Below, in pieces: positions 31,547-43,157 of a stretch of 64,000 nucleotides of DNA. The position numbers and the translations under genes were made by a program. Numbering within the stretch: the first letter of the stretch is position 1; the number at the start of each line of letters is the position of its first letter. The notes under the pieces were generated by a model. It did not search any database. It was given only the letters and a program-made list of their open reading frames with translations, and was not told the DNA's origin. The DNA comes from Watersipora subatra. Its lineage: Eukaryota; Bryozoa; Gymnolaemata; Cheilostomatida; Watersiporidae. The stretch lies in NCBI RefSeq assembly GCF_963576615.1, contig NC_088708.1:2418001-2482000 (forward strand), given 5' to 3'.

Positions 31547-33190
31547 CAACATATTCTTTTCAGCTTGACAGCCATCGTCTCTCTGAGAGGTCAATTACAA
31601 ATCAACTGGGTAGGCAGGCTAGAATACCTATCCCACTTCTGGGGTTGATAGGAGAAAATAGCCACAGCTACCGGACAGGCAGTAAGGGCCACAAATGTAT
31701 TCATGCCAATACAACCAACAAATGGTGTAGATGCCTGCTTGGGCAATTGGTTAGACCGCTAGTGCAAGTGACTCGCTGGTGCAAACAACAAAACCAACAG
31801 CTCAGCCATATGCACTCGTATATGGGATCCTGAATTTGCTTGTGCACTTCTTGTACGAGAGAGAGAATAGGCTGGTAGTTTTCTTGCCTGCATTCATCAT
31901 TGCAGAGAATCACAGACAGTACCCTTTGTGTCTTGACATTGGTGACGGGTGAATTAAAGCAGAGGATAATGGGTGCTTACAAAATTTCCAATCGGAAGGA
32001 AGTTAAAAGTTTACCCTACTTGATTACCGGTATATATACAAAATCTAGACATGGAGAAAAGTTATATAACTGAGTAGAGAAAGTAGATAAATATACATAC
32101 ATATGTATAATATACATACATATAACCTTCATACATATGAGTTAGTCCATGGTTGAATCACATAAAATCCTCTACAGACTGCACGCAAGTTTTTATAATT
32201 CTCCTTATTGTTTTTTTAGTGTAGGACAACATAGACATTGAAGTGTAAGCCAGAGTAATGCTACACGTTTATCTTGCAGTTGTTATCAAGCGCCCTACTG
32301 ATATTTAGAGAATATTCTCCAAGTGTAATCCTTTCGTGTAGCTTATAATGCCAAAGGCCTATTTTTTCGCAACTGCAAAAAACAGCACAACTGAAGCTTC
32401 CTTAAGCGAGTTCTCAAAGCTGTGCAATTTTTTTTAAATTCTAATCTAGCAGATTAAGATTGAAAAAGAATATGTTGGTTTTCACTTGTTAGTCTGTGAA
32501 AACCAACCCTGATAGGCATGGATTGCCACAAACTGGACATACCGTATTTGGTTTATCACCGGAGTCCATCAAGGTATAAATTGTCCAAGCTGTTTTATCT
32601 GTTTTTGGCAATTTAATTAGCGGGCTACCATAATTGTAAGTGTGGTGTATTCACTAAGGCAGTAGTGGCAGAGCTCAAGGTGATGAGAATTATCTGTCCT
32701 AGGTGCAGCCGTTAGACATCATCCTTTGTCACAGGGTCATCACAGACTGATAGCAGCAATTAGGCTATGCTTACTACAACTCGCTGTGGTAGAACTGCAG
32801 CTTTTCTAGAAAAGACCGGACAACTCTAGATGCCTGAACCCTTGTTAGAGGGAAACTAAAGTTGCAGTATTCTTTGTACTCTTCCATAGATGTAGAGAAT
32901 TTACATGAATAGTATTGTTGAAAAATAATTTTGTTACATTTCTCGGAGATTAATATACAACTGTACATGCATAATTATATTACAACCGAACTTTAGGATG
33001 TGAGTTCTATTTGTTTCGGGATCAAGCTTATCTATCAATCAACTCATATATGTCAATCAAACTGATCCCAATTAAAATTACTTAAATCGAGTTAATGTAT
33101 TTCAGACAGAAAAAACATTCCGTTATCACTGTAAATTATGAAAACAAGCATGTAATAAATATTTGTATACACGTTGTTAATGCATGATAA
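31547..33190. other. Intergenic region, nothing coding recognised
   Basis: A weak tRNA/SINE-like phrase 'gggcaattggttagaccgc' occurs at about 31740 without a supporting box B. The rest is AT-rich. Confidence 0.4.
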
Positions 33191-33487
33191 CAGCTAAAAA
33201 AGAGTTATATATATATATAACTACCTGACGATTGCAGCTAGCTCGCTGGCTGTATGAAACTAATGGTTGTAGTAATAAATTGAATAAACTTTACCCAAAT
33301 ACTTTTATGTATTTTAGCTCTATTTTATATTGAGCACTTTCAGTGTACATATATGAAACAAAGTATATATGTGTATATATATATGTATATATATATATAA
33401 TAATTTAAAAGAAGATAAAAATTTTGACTATTATATTTACACTACTAATAGTTTCAACATGTATGGTCCCTCAAAGAGAAAAACATC

Positions 33488-33676
33488 ATGCATACCATCA
33501 AATGGAATATTATCCACAGTTCAGCAGCTTACAATAATTGTGCCAAGAAGTGCAAACTATGTCTGTGGGAAAAATTCTACATTATGTACAAGCCACATAT
33601 GGCGACACTGAATAAGAAATCTGAAATGGTATCTGGGTGTAGACACTCAAGTAAATTTTTGCTAATAAACAGTTAA
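33488..33676 (+). pseudogene. C-terminus of a Penelope-like reverse transcriptase/GIY-YIG protein
   Basis: The 62-codon frame contains CAKKCKLCLWEKFYIMY, LNKKSEMVSGCRH and KFLLINS before the TAA. The arrangement C..C..C...EK..I, then LNK(R/K)SE, then CRH..KFLL is the conserved tail of Penelope-like polyproteins, downstream of the GIY-YIG endonuclease. The reverse transcriptase and the GIY-YIG core are missing, so the copy is dead on arrival. ATG at 33488 is incidental. Confidence 0.75.
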
Positions 33677-33848
33677 TAGATTAGCTTTTCTCATCCCATT
33701 TATTGTTTACAATTTTATTGCTTAGCCTTTGCACTTTTACTACTGCCATCAATTTGGGAATTTACAGTGCTTGCATGCCTCATTATAAGATCACTGCCTA
33801 GCTTGTATGTTCCTACGTATATATAAGCTTCTGCGCATAAATGAATGT

Positions 33849-33887
33849 CACCTGATGAGTGTTTTTAACACGAAACTATTAGTAGTG
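33849..33887 (+). ncRNA. Hammerhead ribozyme (minimal, Penelope type)
   Basis: Read as RNA: stem I strand CAC (33849-33851); core CUGAUGA (33852-33858); stem II GUGUU-UUU-AACAC (33859-33871, five perfect pairs); GAA (33872-33874); a two-pair stem III AC-UAUUA-GU (33875-33883); A17 at 33884; then GUG (33885-33887), which pairs with CAC. Cleavage is predicted after GUA at 33884. All core nucleotides agree with the hammerhead consensus. The very short stem III is typical of Penelope-associated hammerheads, and the location just after the Penelope coding tail supports the call independently. Confidence 0.8.
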
Positions 33888-33932
33888 TAAATATAATAGT
33901 CAAAATTTTTTATCTTCTTTTAAATTATTCTA

Positions 33933-34552
33933 TATGCACTGCCTTTATGGCATTGAGCACTTTTTAGTCAGAAGATTTCCACTAGATATATTAGTATATA
34001 TATATATATATATATATATATTACATTAGATGAAAGAAAGATACATGTATTATTGAGCCTTATTATTTTACCGACCAATGATTGCGGCTGACTAAGGAGG
34101 AGATGACGAAAGAAAATCATGTTCCTTACGTTTAATGTAAATGTCATTTTACTTGACAACAAAAATTACATAGGAATGAGTTATGTGTAAGATGAGCAAA
34201 GAAAAGAACTTATGTACATGTCTTTGCACAAGAAGAACCAAAGAATGTTGTTAAATGTTAACCTAAAGTTAACATTTTTCATTTAATTATCACTTGGTTT
34301 TACATTTTTAGCTTTCGTCAGTTTCACCCAAACCCTTCAAACAAAACCCCATCCAATAAAATTTACTGTTGCTTGCCTTGCATTGAAACATTGTAAAATG
34401 TTTCAATCTTATCATGGAAGCTTCTCCATGGGAAAAAAATTGGCAGCATGATGGTGCACAGTAAAGTTAATTAACTGCACTATTATCATAGATGAAAAAG
34501 GTACCCTTAATGCTGAGCAAGCTTCAGACCTACACCAGGTCTTGATTGCTGT
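33933..34552. other. Intergenic DNA with (TA)n microsatellite
   Basis: A (TA)n run at about 33991-34021 is the only clear feature. No gene is recognised. Confidence 0.5.
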
Positions 34553-34759
34553 GAGCTCTATATATGTGGTAGCAGGAGCTCTATATATGTGGTAGCAGGA
34601 GCTCTATATATGTGGTAGCAGGAGCTCTATATATGTGGTAGCAGGAGCTCTATATATGTGGTAGCAGGAGCTCTATATATGTGGTAGCAGGAGCTCTATA
34701 TATGTGGTAGCAGGAGCTCTATATATGTGGTAGCAGGAGCTCTATATATGTGGTAGCAG
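34553..34759. repeat. 23-bp minisatellite, exactly 9 copies
   Basis: Nine virtually identical copies of 'gagctctatatatgtggtag' + 'cag' (207 bp). The absence of divergence suggests recent expansion or homogenisation. Confidence 0.97.
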
Positions 34760-35781
34760 CTTCCTCAAAGCAATGGCTGGAATTACAAGTTCTGTCTGAT
34801 ATGGTAAGTAAAAATTTAGCTTGCATCATGACTTGTAAATAAAAATATATAAAATTTTGCAGTCTTTTTATGATTAGTTTAAAAAGAAAGCAATGTCAAA
34901 TTTACTTGTAATTCTTCATAAGATTTTCTATTGAATTTGAAGTAAAATCTATTATAGCTAAAATAGGAAAAGAAATAAGCATAAAACGTTTACTTTAAAA
35001 AACTGTAGAGAATATGGCTAAATAGTGCAAAGCAAAGTCATATGGTATAGAAACAGCGAACAGCTAACAGATCTGTTATAGTGTGTCATGGAGTTTGCTC
35101 ACTCCTCCAGATCTCTCTACAAACACGCACTGTATTCGATAGATAGTATAATATTGTGTGAGAAAGGTTACTGCAGTGAAACTTGTGAGCTCTGTAAGTC
35201 ATACACTTCTAGAGTAGAAATGAATATATAGTATAGAACCGCAATCGATGTTTGGTGATGTTTTGTACCTGCAGATATTCGGTTCTTTACAAAAGGATTT
35301 TCTAACCAGATTCACAAGTAAAATTAGTTGACTAATTTAAAATCGGCAAATGGTTAGTGGCGAGGCTTATCAACATACATTATGGCTGTGCATCAGCAAT
35401 GACTTGTGCTGCCTTCATAACCTAATACGAAAAGCATAGTTTAGTTTTAATGCGTCAAACTGTTAAAGCAAAGTTTATTCTTCCCTGAGCTTTCCTTACT
35501 ATGTCTTACATCGGGCCATACTGTGAATTGTATACTCTATATAACCAACCTTTTTCACTTCTAGAATCTGATGTTTCTCTCGTTTACAAGCATGGCTATT
35601 TGCGCCGCTCAATTTTTTCACATTCTGCTACTTTGCAGCCAAAGAATTAGTGTTGTGTACGTTCTCTCCTTAGTATTCTAATGTTGTTACAAATTTAATT
35701 AAAAAATTAGAATTTTATTGTTATGTTGACCTTACCTTCACATTTAAATCTATTAAAAATCGTATCAAATTCAGATTTGAA
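34760..35781. other. Intergenic DNA left of the large satellite
   Basis: AT-rich; no ORF or RNA gene is recognised. Confidence 0.45.
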
Positions 35782-38700
35782 CACTCTGGACACTTACAGT
35801 TTCTCTGGACACTTACAGTTACTCTGGACACTTACAGTTACTCTGGACACTTACAGTTACTCTGGACACTTACAGTTTCTCTGGACACTTACAGTTACTC
35901 TGGACACTTACAGTTACTCTGGACACTTACAGTTACTCTGGACACTTACAGTTACTCTGGACACTTACAGTTACTCTGGACACTTACAGTTACTCTGGAC
36001 ACTTACAGTTACTCTGGACACTTACAGTTACTCTGGACACTTACAGTTTCTCTGGACACTTACAGTTACTCTGGACACTTACAGTTTCTCTGGACACTTA
36101 CAGTTACTCTGGACACTTACAGTTACTCTGGACACTTACAGTTACTCTGGACACTTACAGTTACTCTGGACACTTACAGTTACTCTGGACACTTACAGTT
36201 TCTCTGGACACTTACAGTTACTCTGGACACTTACAGTTACTCTGGACACTTACAGTTACTCTGGACACTTACAGTTACTCTGGACACTTACAGTTACTCT
36301 GGACACTTACAGTTACTCTGGACACTTACAGTTACTCTGGACACTTACAGTTACTCTGGACACTTACAGTTACTCTGGACACTTACAGTTACTCTGGACA
36401 CTTACAGTTACTCTGGACACTTACACTCTGGACACTTACAGTTACTCTGGACACTTACAGTTACTCTGGACACTTACAGTTACTCTGGACACTTACAGTT
36501 ACTCTGGACACTTACAGTTACTCTGGACACTTACACTCTGGACACTTACAGTTACTCTGGACACTTACAGTTACTCTGGACACTTACAGTTACTCTGGAC
36601 ACTTACAGTTACTCTGGACACTTACAGTTTCTCTGGACACTTACAGTTACTCTGGACACTTACAGTTTCTCTGGACACTTACAGTTTCTCTGGACACTTA
36701 CAGTTACTCTGGACACTTACAGTTACTCTGGACACTTACAGTTTCTCTGGACACTTACAGTTTCTCTGGACACTTACAGTTACTCTGGACACTTACAGTT
36801 ACTCTGGACACTTACAGTTACTCTGGACACTTACAGTTTCTCTGGACACTTACAGTTTCTCTGGACACTTACAGTTACTCTGGACACTTACAGTTTCTCT
36901 GGACACTTACAGTTACTCTGGACACTTACAGTTACTCTGGACACTTACAGTTTCTCTGGACACTTACAGTTACTCTGGACACTTACAGTTACTCTGGACA
37001 CTTACAGTTACTCTGGACACTTACAGTTACTCTGGACACTTACAGTTACTCTGGACACTTACAGTTTCTCTGGACACTTACAGTTACTCTGGACACTTAC
37101 AGTTACTCTGGACACTTACAGTTACTCTGGACACTTACAGTTACTCTGGACACTTACAGTTTCTCTGGACACTTACAGTTACTCTGGACACTTACAGTTT
37201 CTCTGGACACTTACAGTTTCTCTGGACACTTACAGTTACTCTGGACACTTACAGTTACTCTGGACACTTACAGTTTCTCTGGACACTTACAGTTTCTCTG
37301 GACACTTACAGTTACTCTGGACACTTACAGTTTCTCTGGACACTTACAGTTTCTCTGGACACTTACAGTTACTCTGGACACTTACAGTTTCTCTGGACAC
37401 TTACAGTTACTCTGGACACTCACAGTTACTCTGGACACTTACAGTTTCTCTGGACACTTACAGTTTCTCTGGACACTTACAGTTACTCTGGACACTTACA
37501 GTTACTCTGGACACTTACAGTTACTCTGGACACTTACAGTTTCTCTGGACACTTACAGTTACTCTGGACACTTACAGTTTCTCTGGACACTTACAGTTTC
37601 TCTGGACACTTACAGTTTCTCTGGACACTTACAGTTTCTCTGGACACTTACAGTTTCTCTGGACACTTACAGTTTCTCTGGACACTTACAGTTACTCTGG
37701 ACACTTACAGTTTCTCTGGACACTTACAGTTACTCTGGACACTTACAGTTACTCTGGACACTTACAGTTACTCTGGACACTTACAGTTACTCTGGACACT
37801 TACAGTTACTCTGGACACTTACAGTTACTCTGGACACTTACAGTTACTCTGGACACTTACACTCTGGACACTTACAGTTACTCTGGACACTTACAGTTAC
37901 TCTGGACACTTACAGTTACTCTGGACACTTACAGTTACTCTGGACACTTACAGTTACTCTGGACACTTACACTCTGGACACTTACAGTTACTCTGGACAC
38001 TTACAGTTACTCTGGACACTTACAGTTACTCTGGACACTTACAGTTTCTCTGGACACTTACAGTTTCTCTGGACACTTACAGTTTCTCTGGACACTTACA
38101 GTTACTCTGGACACTTACAGTTTCTCTGGACACTTACAGTTTCTCTGGACACTTACAGTTACTCTGGACACTTACAGTTACTCTGGACACTTACAGTTTC
38201 TCTGGACACTTACAGTTACTCTGGACACTTACAGTTACTCTGGACACTTACAGTTACTCTGGACACTTACAGTTACTCTGGACACTTACAGTTACTCTGG
38301 ACACTTACAGTTTCTCTGGACACTTACAGTTACTCTGGACACTTACAGTTTCTCTGGACACTTACAGTTTCTCTGGACACTTACAGTTACTCTGGACACT
38401 TACAGTTACTCTGGACACTTACAGTTTCTCTGGACACTTACAGTTACTCTGGACACTTACAGTTACTCTGGACACTTACAGTTACTCTGGACACTTACAG
38501 TTACTCTGGACACTTACAGTTACTCTGGACACTTACAGTTTCTCTGGACACTTACAGTTACTCTGGACACTTACAGTTTCTCTGGACACTTACAGTTTCT
38601 CTGGACACTTACAGTTACTCTGGACACTTACAGTTACTCTGGACACTTACAGTTTCTCTGGACACTTACAGTTTCTCTGGACACTTACAGTTACTCTGGA

Positions 38701-41095
38701 CACTTACAGTTTCTCTGGACACTTACAGTTTCTCTGGACACTTACAGTTACTCTGGACACTTACAGTTTCTCTGGACACTTACAGTTACTCTGGACACTT
38801 ACAGTTACTCTGGACACTTACAGTTTCTCTGGACACTTACAGTTTCTCTGGACACTTACAGTTACTCTGGACACTTACAGTTACTCTGGACACTTACAGT
38901 TACTCTGGACACTTACAGTTTCTCTGGACACTTACAGTTACTCTGGACACTTACAGTTTCTCTGGACACTTACAGTTTCTCTGGACACTTACAGTTTCTC
39001 TGGACACTTACAGTTTCTCTGGACACTTACAGTTTCTCTGGACACTTACAGTTTCTCTGGACACTTACAGTTACTCTGGACACTTACAGTTTCTCTGGAC
39101 ACTTACAGTTACTCTGGACACTTACAGTTACTCTGGACACTTACAGTTACTCTGGACACTTACAGTTACTCTGGACACTTACAGTTACTCTGGACACTTA
39201 CAGTTACTCTGGACACTTACACTCTGGACACTTACACTCTGGACACTTACAGTTACTCTGGACACTTACAGTTACTCTGGACACTTACAGTTACTCTGGA
39301 CACTTACAGTTACTCTGGACACTTACAGTTACTCTGGACACTTACACTCTGGACACTTACAGTTACTCTGGACACTTACAGTTACTCTGGACACTTACAG
39401 TTACTCTGGACACTTACAGTTTCTCTGGACACTTACAGTTTCTCTGGACACTTACAGTTTCTCTGGACACTTACAGTTACTCTGGACACTTACAGTTTCT
39501 CTGGACACTTACAGTTACTCTGGACACTTACAGTTACTCTGGACACTTACAGTTACTCTGGACACTTACAGTTTCTCTGGACACTTACAGTTACTCTGGA
39601 CACTTACAGTTACTCTGGACACTTACAGTTACTCTGGACACTTACAGTTACTCTGGACACTTACAGTTACTCTGGACACTTACAGTTACTCTGGACACTT
39701 ACAGTTTCTCTGGACACTTACAGTTACTCTGGACACTTACAGTTTCTCTGGACACTTACAGTTTCTCTGGACACTTACAGTTACTCTGGACACTTACAGT
39801 TACTCTGGACACTTACAGTTACTCTGGACACTTACAGTTTCTCTGGACACTTACAGTTACTCTGGACACTTACAGTTTCTCTGGACACTTACAGTTTCTC
39901 TGGACACTTACAGTTACTCTGGACACTTACAGTTACTCTGGACACTTACAGTTTCTCTGGACACTTACAGTTTCTCTGGACACTTACAGTTACTCTGGAC
40001 ACTTACAGTTTCTCTGGACACTTACAGTTTCTCTGGACACTTACAGTTACTCTGGACACTTACAGTTTCTCTGGACACTTACAGTTACTCTGGACACTTA
40101 CAGTTACTCTGGACACTTACAGTTTCTCTGGACACTTACAGTTTCTCTGGACACTTACAGTTACTCTGGACACTTACAGTTACTCTGGACACTTACAGTT
40201 ACTCTGGACACTTACAGTTTCTCTGGACACTTACAGTTACTCTGGACACTTACACTCTGGACACTTACAGTTACTCTGGACACTTACAGTTTCTCTGGAC
40301 ACTTACAGTTTCTCTGGACACTTACACTCTGGACACTTACAGTTTCTCTGGACACTTACAGTTTCTCTGGACACTTACAGTTTCTCTGGACACTTACAGT
40401 TTCTCTGGACACTTACAGTTACTCTGGACACTTACAGTTACTCTGGACACTTACAGTTTCTCTGGACACTTACAGTTTCTCTGGACACTTACAGTTACTC
40501 TGGACACTTACAGTTACTCTGGACACTTACAGTTACTCTGGACACTTACAGTTACTCTGGACACTTACAGTTACTCTGGACACTTACAGTTACTCTGGAC
40601 ACTTACACTCTGGACACTTACAGTTACTCTGGACACTTACAGTTACTCTGGACACTTACAGTTACTCTGGACACTTACAGTTACTCTGGACACTTACACT
40701 CTGGACACTTACAGTTACTCTGGACACTTACAGTTACTCTGGACACTTACAGTTACTCTGGACACTTACAGTTACTCTGGACACTTACAGTTACTCTGGA
40801 CACTTACACTCTGGACACTTACAGTTTCTCTGGACACTTACAGTTACTCTGGACACTTACAGTTACTCTGGACACTTACAGTTTCTCTGGACACTTACAG
40901 TTTCTCTGGACACTTACAGTTACTCTGGACACTTACAGTTACTCTGGACACTTACAGTTACTCTGGACACTTACAGTTACTCTGGACACTTACAGTTACT
41001 CTGGACACTTACAGTTACTCTGGACACTTACACTCTGGACACTTACAGTTTCTCTGGACACTTACACTCTGGACACTTACAGTTTCAACACAGAA
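35782..41095. repeat. 5.3-kb satellite of a 19-bp unit (ctctggacacttacagtta), about 280 copies
   Basis: The unit is 'ctctggacacttacagtt' plus a final A or T, a two-state variant. A 15-bp short unit lacking 'gtta' (reading '..cttacactctgg..') occurs about fourteen times, for example near 36422, 36532, 37858, 37970, 39228 and 39345. Other changes are almost absent (one 'cactcacag' near 37430). Pairs of short units about 110 bp apart recur every 1.37-1.44 kb, implying a higher-order repeat. The plus strand has no stop in any frame, so an 1803-codon open frame (35723-41134) spans it. That frame is best explained as an accident of unit composition. Confidence 0.97.
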
Positions 41096-43157
41096 ACTTT
41101 TCAACGACGAGTCATAGGACCCTCATTCAGTTAGAAGCGACAGGTTTTATAAGTTGCGAAACCTGAAAAATGATATAATTAATTAAATGTTAACCATAGC
41201 ACCTAATCTTACTTGAATTTTCCTCACCTTGACTGCGTACACGATTTTAGGAAATAAATTTCATACCTTGTTCAAACTTTTCATGTTTGTCGTTATCTGA
41301 AAGGTATATAAAGAACAAAGACTATATGTAAGATTATAAGTTTACCACAAAATAAAATTTAATAAATTACATACAAATTAAGTCATTGTAGATGTAGCAA
41401 TTCCTTTATTTTTTACAAAGTTCCTGTTATTTGAAGATGGTGATTTTGAAAGGTCGCAGGTTTGATTTTTAATTTCCTGTTCCTGTAGTAAACCTAAAAA
41501 TCGAGGAAGATATTCTAGCGAACAAACTCAATGAATTGAGGGATGGTTTTGAAAAGGGCCGTGGGAGTGACACGCAGAGAAGGCCAGCCCGGATGGTGTG
41601 TCTCATGCAGTCGCATAACTGTTGGCGAGGTGAGATATCCAATGTGAGGAAGCATGCTAAATAAATGAAAAGATGAGGCGACCGAGCTGCTATATATATG
41701 GCAGACTTTTAGGACCGCAGTTGACATAGAAAAGATGAAAAATGCCATTTTCTATGATTAATAAAATTTTTATGCAATTGACAATGTATTCGTCCTGTTC
41801 ACATGTTAGTAAAATTTATTTATGTTCTTGTTTATAGGTTGCATGTTTGTATAGTATAAGTATCCGTTCCAATTAGTTACTAGTTGTTAAAATTACTTTA
41901 GCTAATATTTTTCCATTTTTTATATTTTTCTCATGAGATTTTGTATTTATTACTTTCATCTTCAGGATATGTCTTTCTATTACTTGAGCTGTTTTCAACA
42001 TATTTCATGTAATTTTTCACGAGCTTTTTAATAGTGCTTAATTTATTGCACCACTTTGGCTAATCGCAGCACCACGTTAGCAGACAGCAAAGTAACATGA
42101 TTGGTCAGTTCGAAGAATCACTGTTAAGCTCTAGCCCGCCTGCTTCTGTAGCATAAATACTGTCACAATTGTTAGAGAAATCAGTTTGTGTTTTGTTCCC
42201 TGCAGAGACATGTGGATATATTACTTCAATAAAATTGTTTATTCGTTGGAGAAATGTTATCACGTTCTGATTGTCAGTTAAGTTACTGACAGCAATCTGG
42301 GAGAAGGCTGCAATGATGATTAAAACTACATAGTTATTGTTCTTACAAAGAGTTTAGTTCCCTCATGTTGAATCCAGCAGGTTGTTTTGTAGAAGTGTTA
42401 GGTTCGGCGCACTGATGGTTTCAGCAGACCCCTGGTGAGTTGGTCTCAAGAACCTATCACAGATATGCCAAAAGTGATAGTTGTCCACCAGTTGTTCTTG
42501 GGCCACTCAAAACAATTTTGGTTTATTCCCGACAATTTAGGGTCATATGGTTTGCTAATAATAAAGCCTCGACTCTAATACCTTGACTTGGAACAAAATT
42601 TTGCGTAGTTATTTACATGTAGCTAAAATGTTCTAAGGTAATGTGTACAATGGGTTTGCTAGCATTTTTTGCAGTCAAGCTCATTGCTCAAACATACTTT
42701 GGTATCTACCAAGACTCACTTCCTCCTCGTTCTGTCTTTCAATGTAGAATGCATTATAAGCCTATTGTCGAGTACATGTATGTACGCTACTATTCGTAAT
42801 GTACAGATGGGCTGCTCTGGTTGTAACGAACTCGGAGTTGTCAGACCTTCGGAGACCGTTCGATCATGTAGCTTGAGCGACTAGACATGTTCTGTTATTT
42901 GTAGCTTCGTGCGGGCATGAATAGATGTGTTCAAAGACCTCGAACTTTTTTACAACCCAAGGCTTGAAAGTATAGTGAACAAAACATTAATTATTAGGTC
43001 ATTAACAAGTATCTAAAATCATCCGTTTACTGACCTACTTTCTTACACTGTGTTGTAACTAAAAACTGCACTGCTATGGGCACTGGACTACATTTGTCTC
43101 AAGCACCGCACCTGCCGGGTTAACAAGCACGCTTCTCGTTTTGCTGTCTGTGTTAAA
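41096..43157. other. Intergenic region upstream of VDAC
   Basis: No exon with motif or phase support was found. The last few hundred bases would contain the VDAC promoter and 5' UTR; no TATA box is evident by eye. Confidence 0.4.

Larger units (their letters stand above)
33368..33932 (+). mobile_element. Truncated Penelope-like element with inverted terminal sequence
   Basis: A 5'-truncated element. A fragment of the terminal repeat in inverted orientation lies at about 33405-33455 ('gactattatatttacactac', 'taatagtttc'), the C-terminal coding remnant at 33488-33676, and the direct terminal sequence with a hammerhead ribozyme up to about 33932. Penelope-like elements characteristically have such partial, sometimes inverted, pseudo-LTRs containing hammerhead ribozymes (family knowledge). 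AT microsatellite flanks the left side. Confidence 0.75.

Noticed and set aside
35723-41134. 1803-residue plus-strand protein
   Set aside because: It is only a 19-bp satellite read through; all three plus frames are open, there is no domain, and the short unique ends carry no signal or splice support.
41515-41748. 77-residue minus-strand gene, and the plus-strand reading of the same DNA
   Set aside because: Neither strand shows a domain or a phase-consistent neighbour exon.
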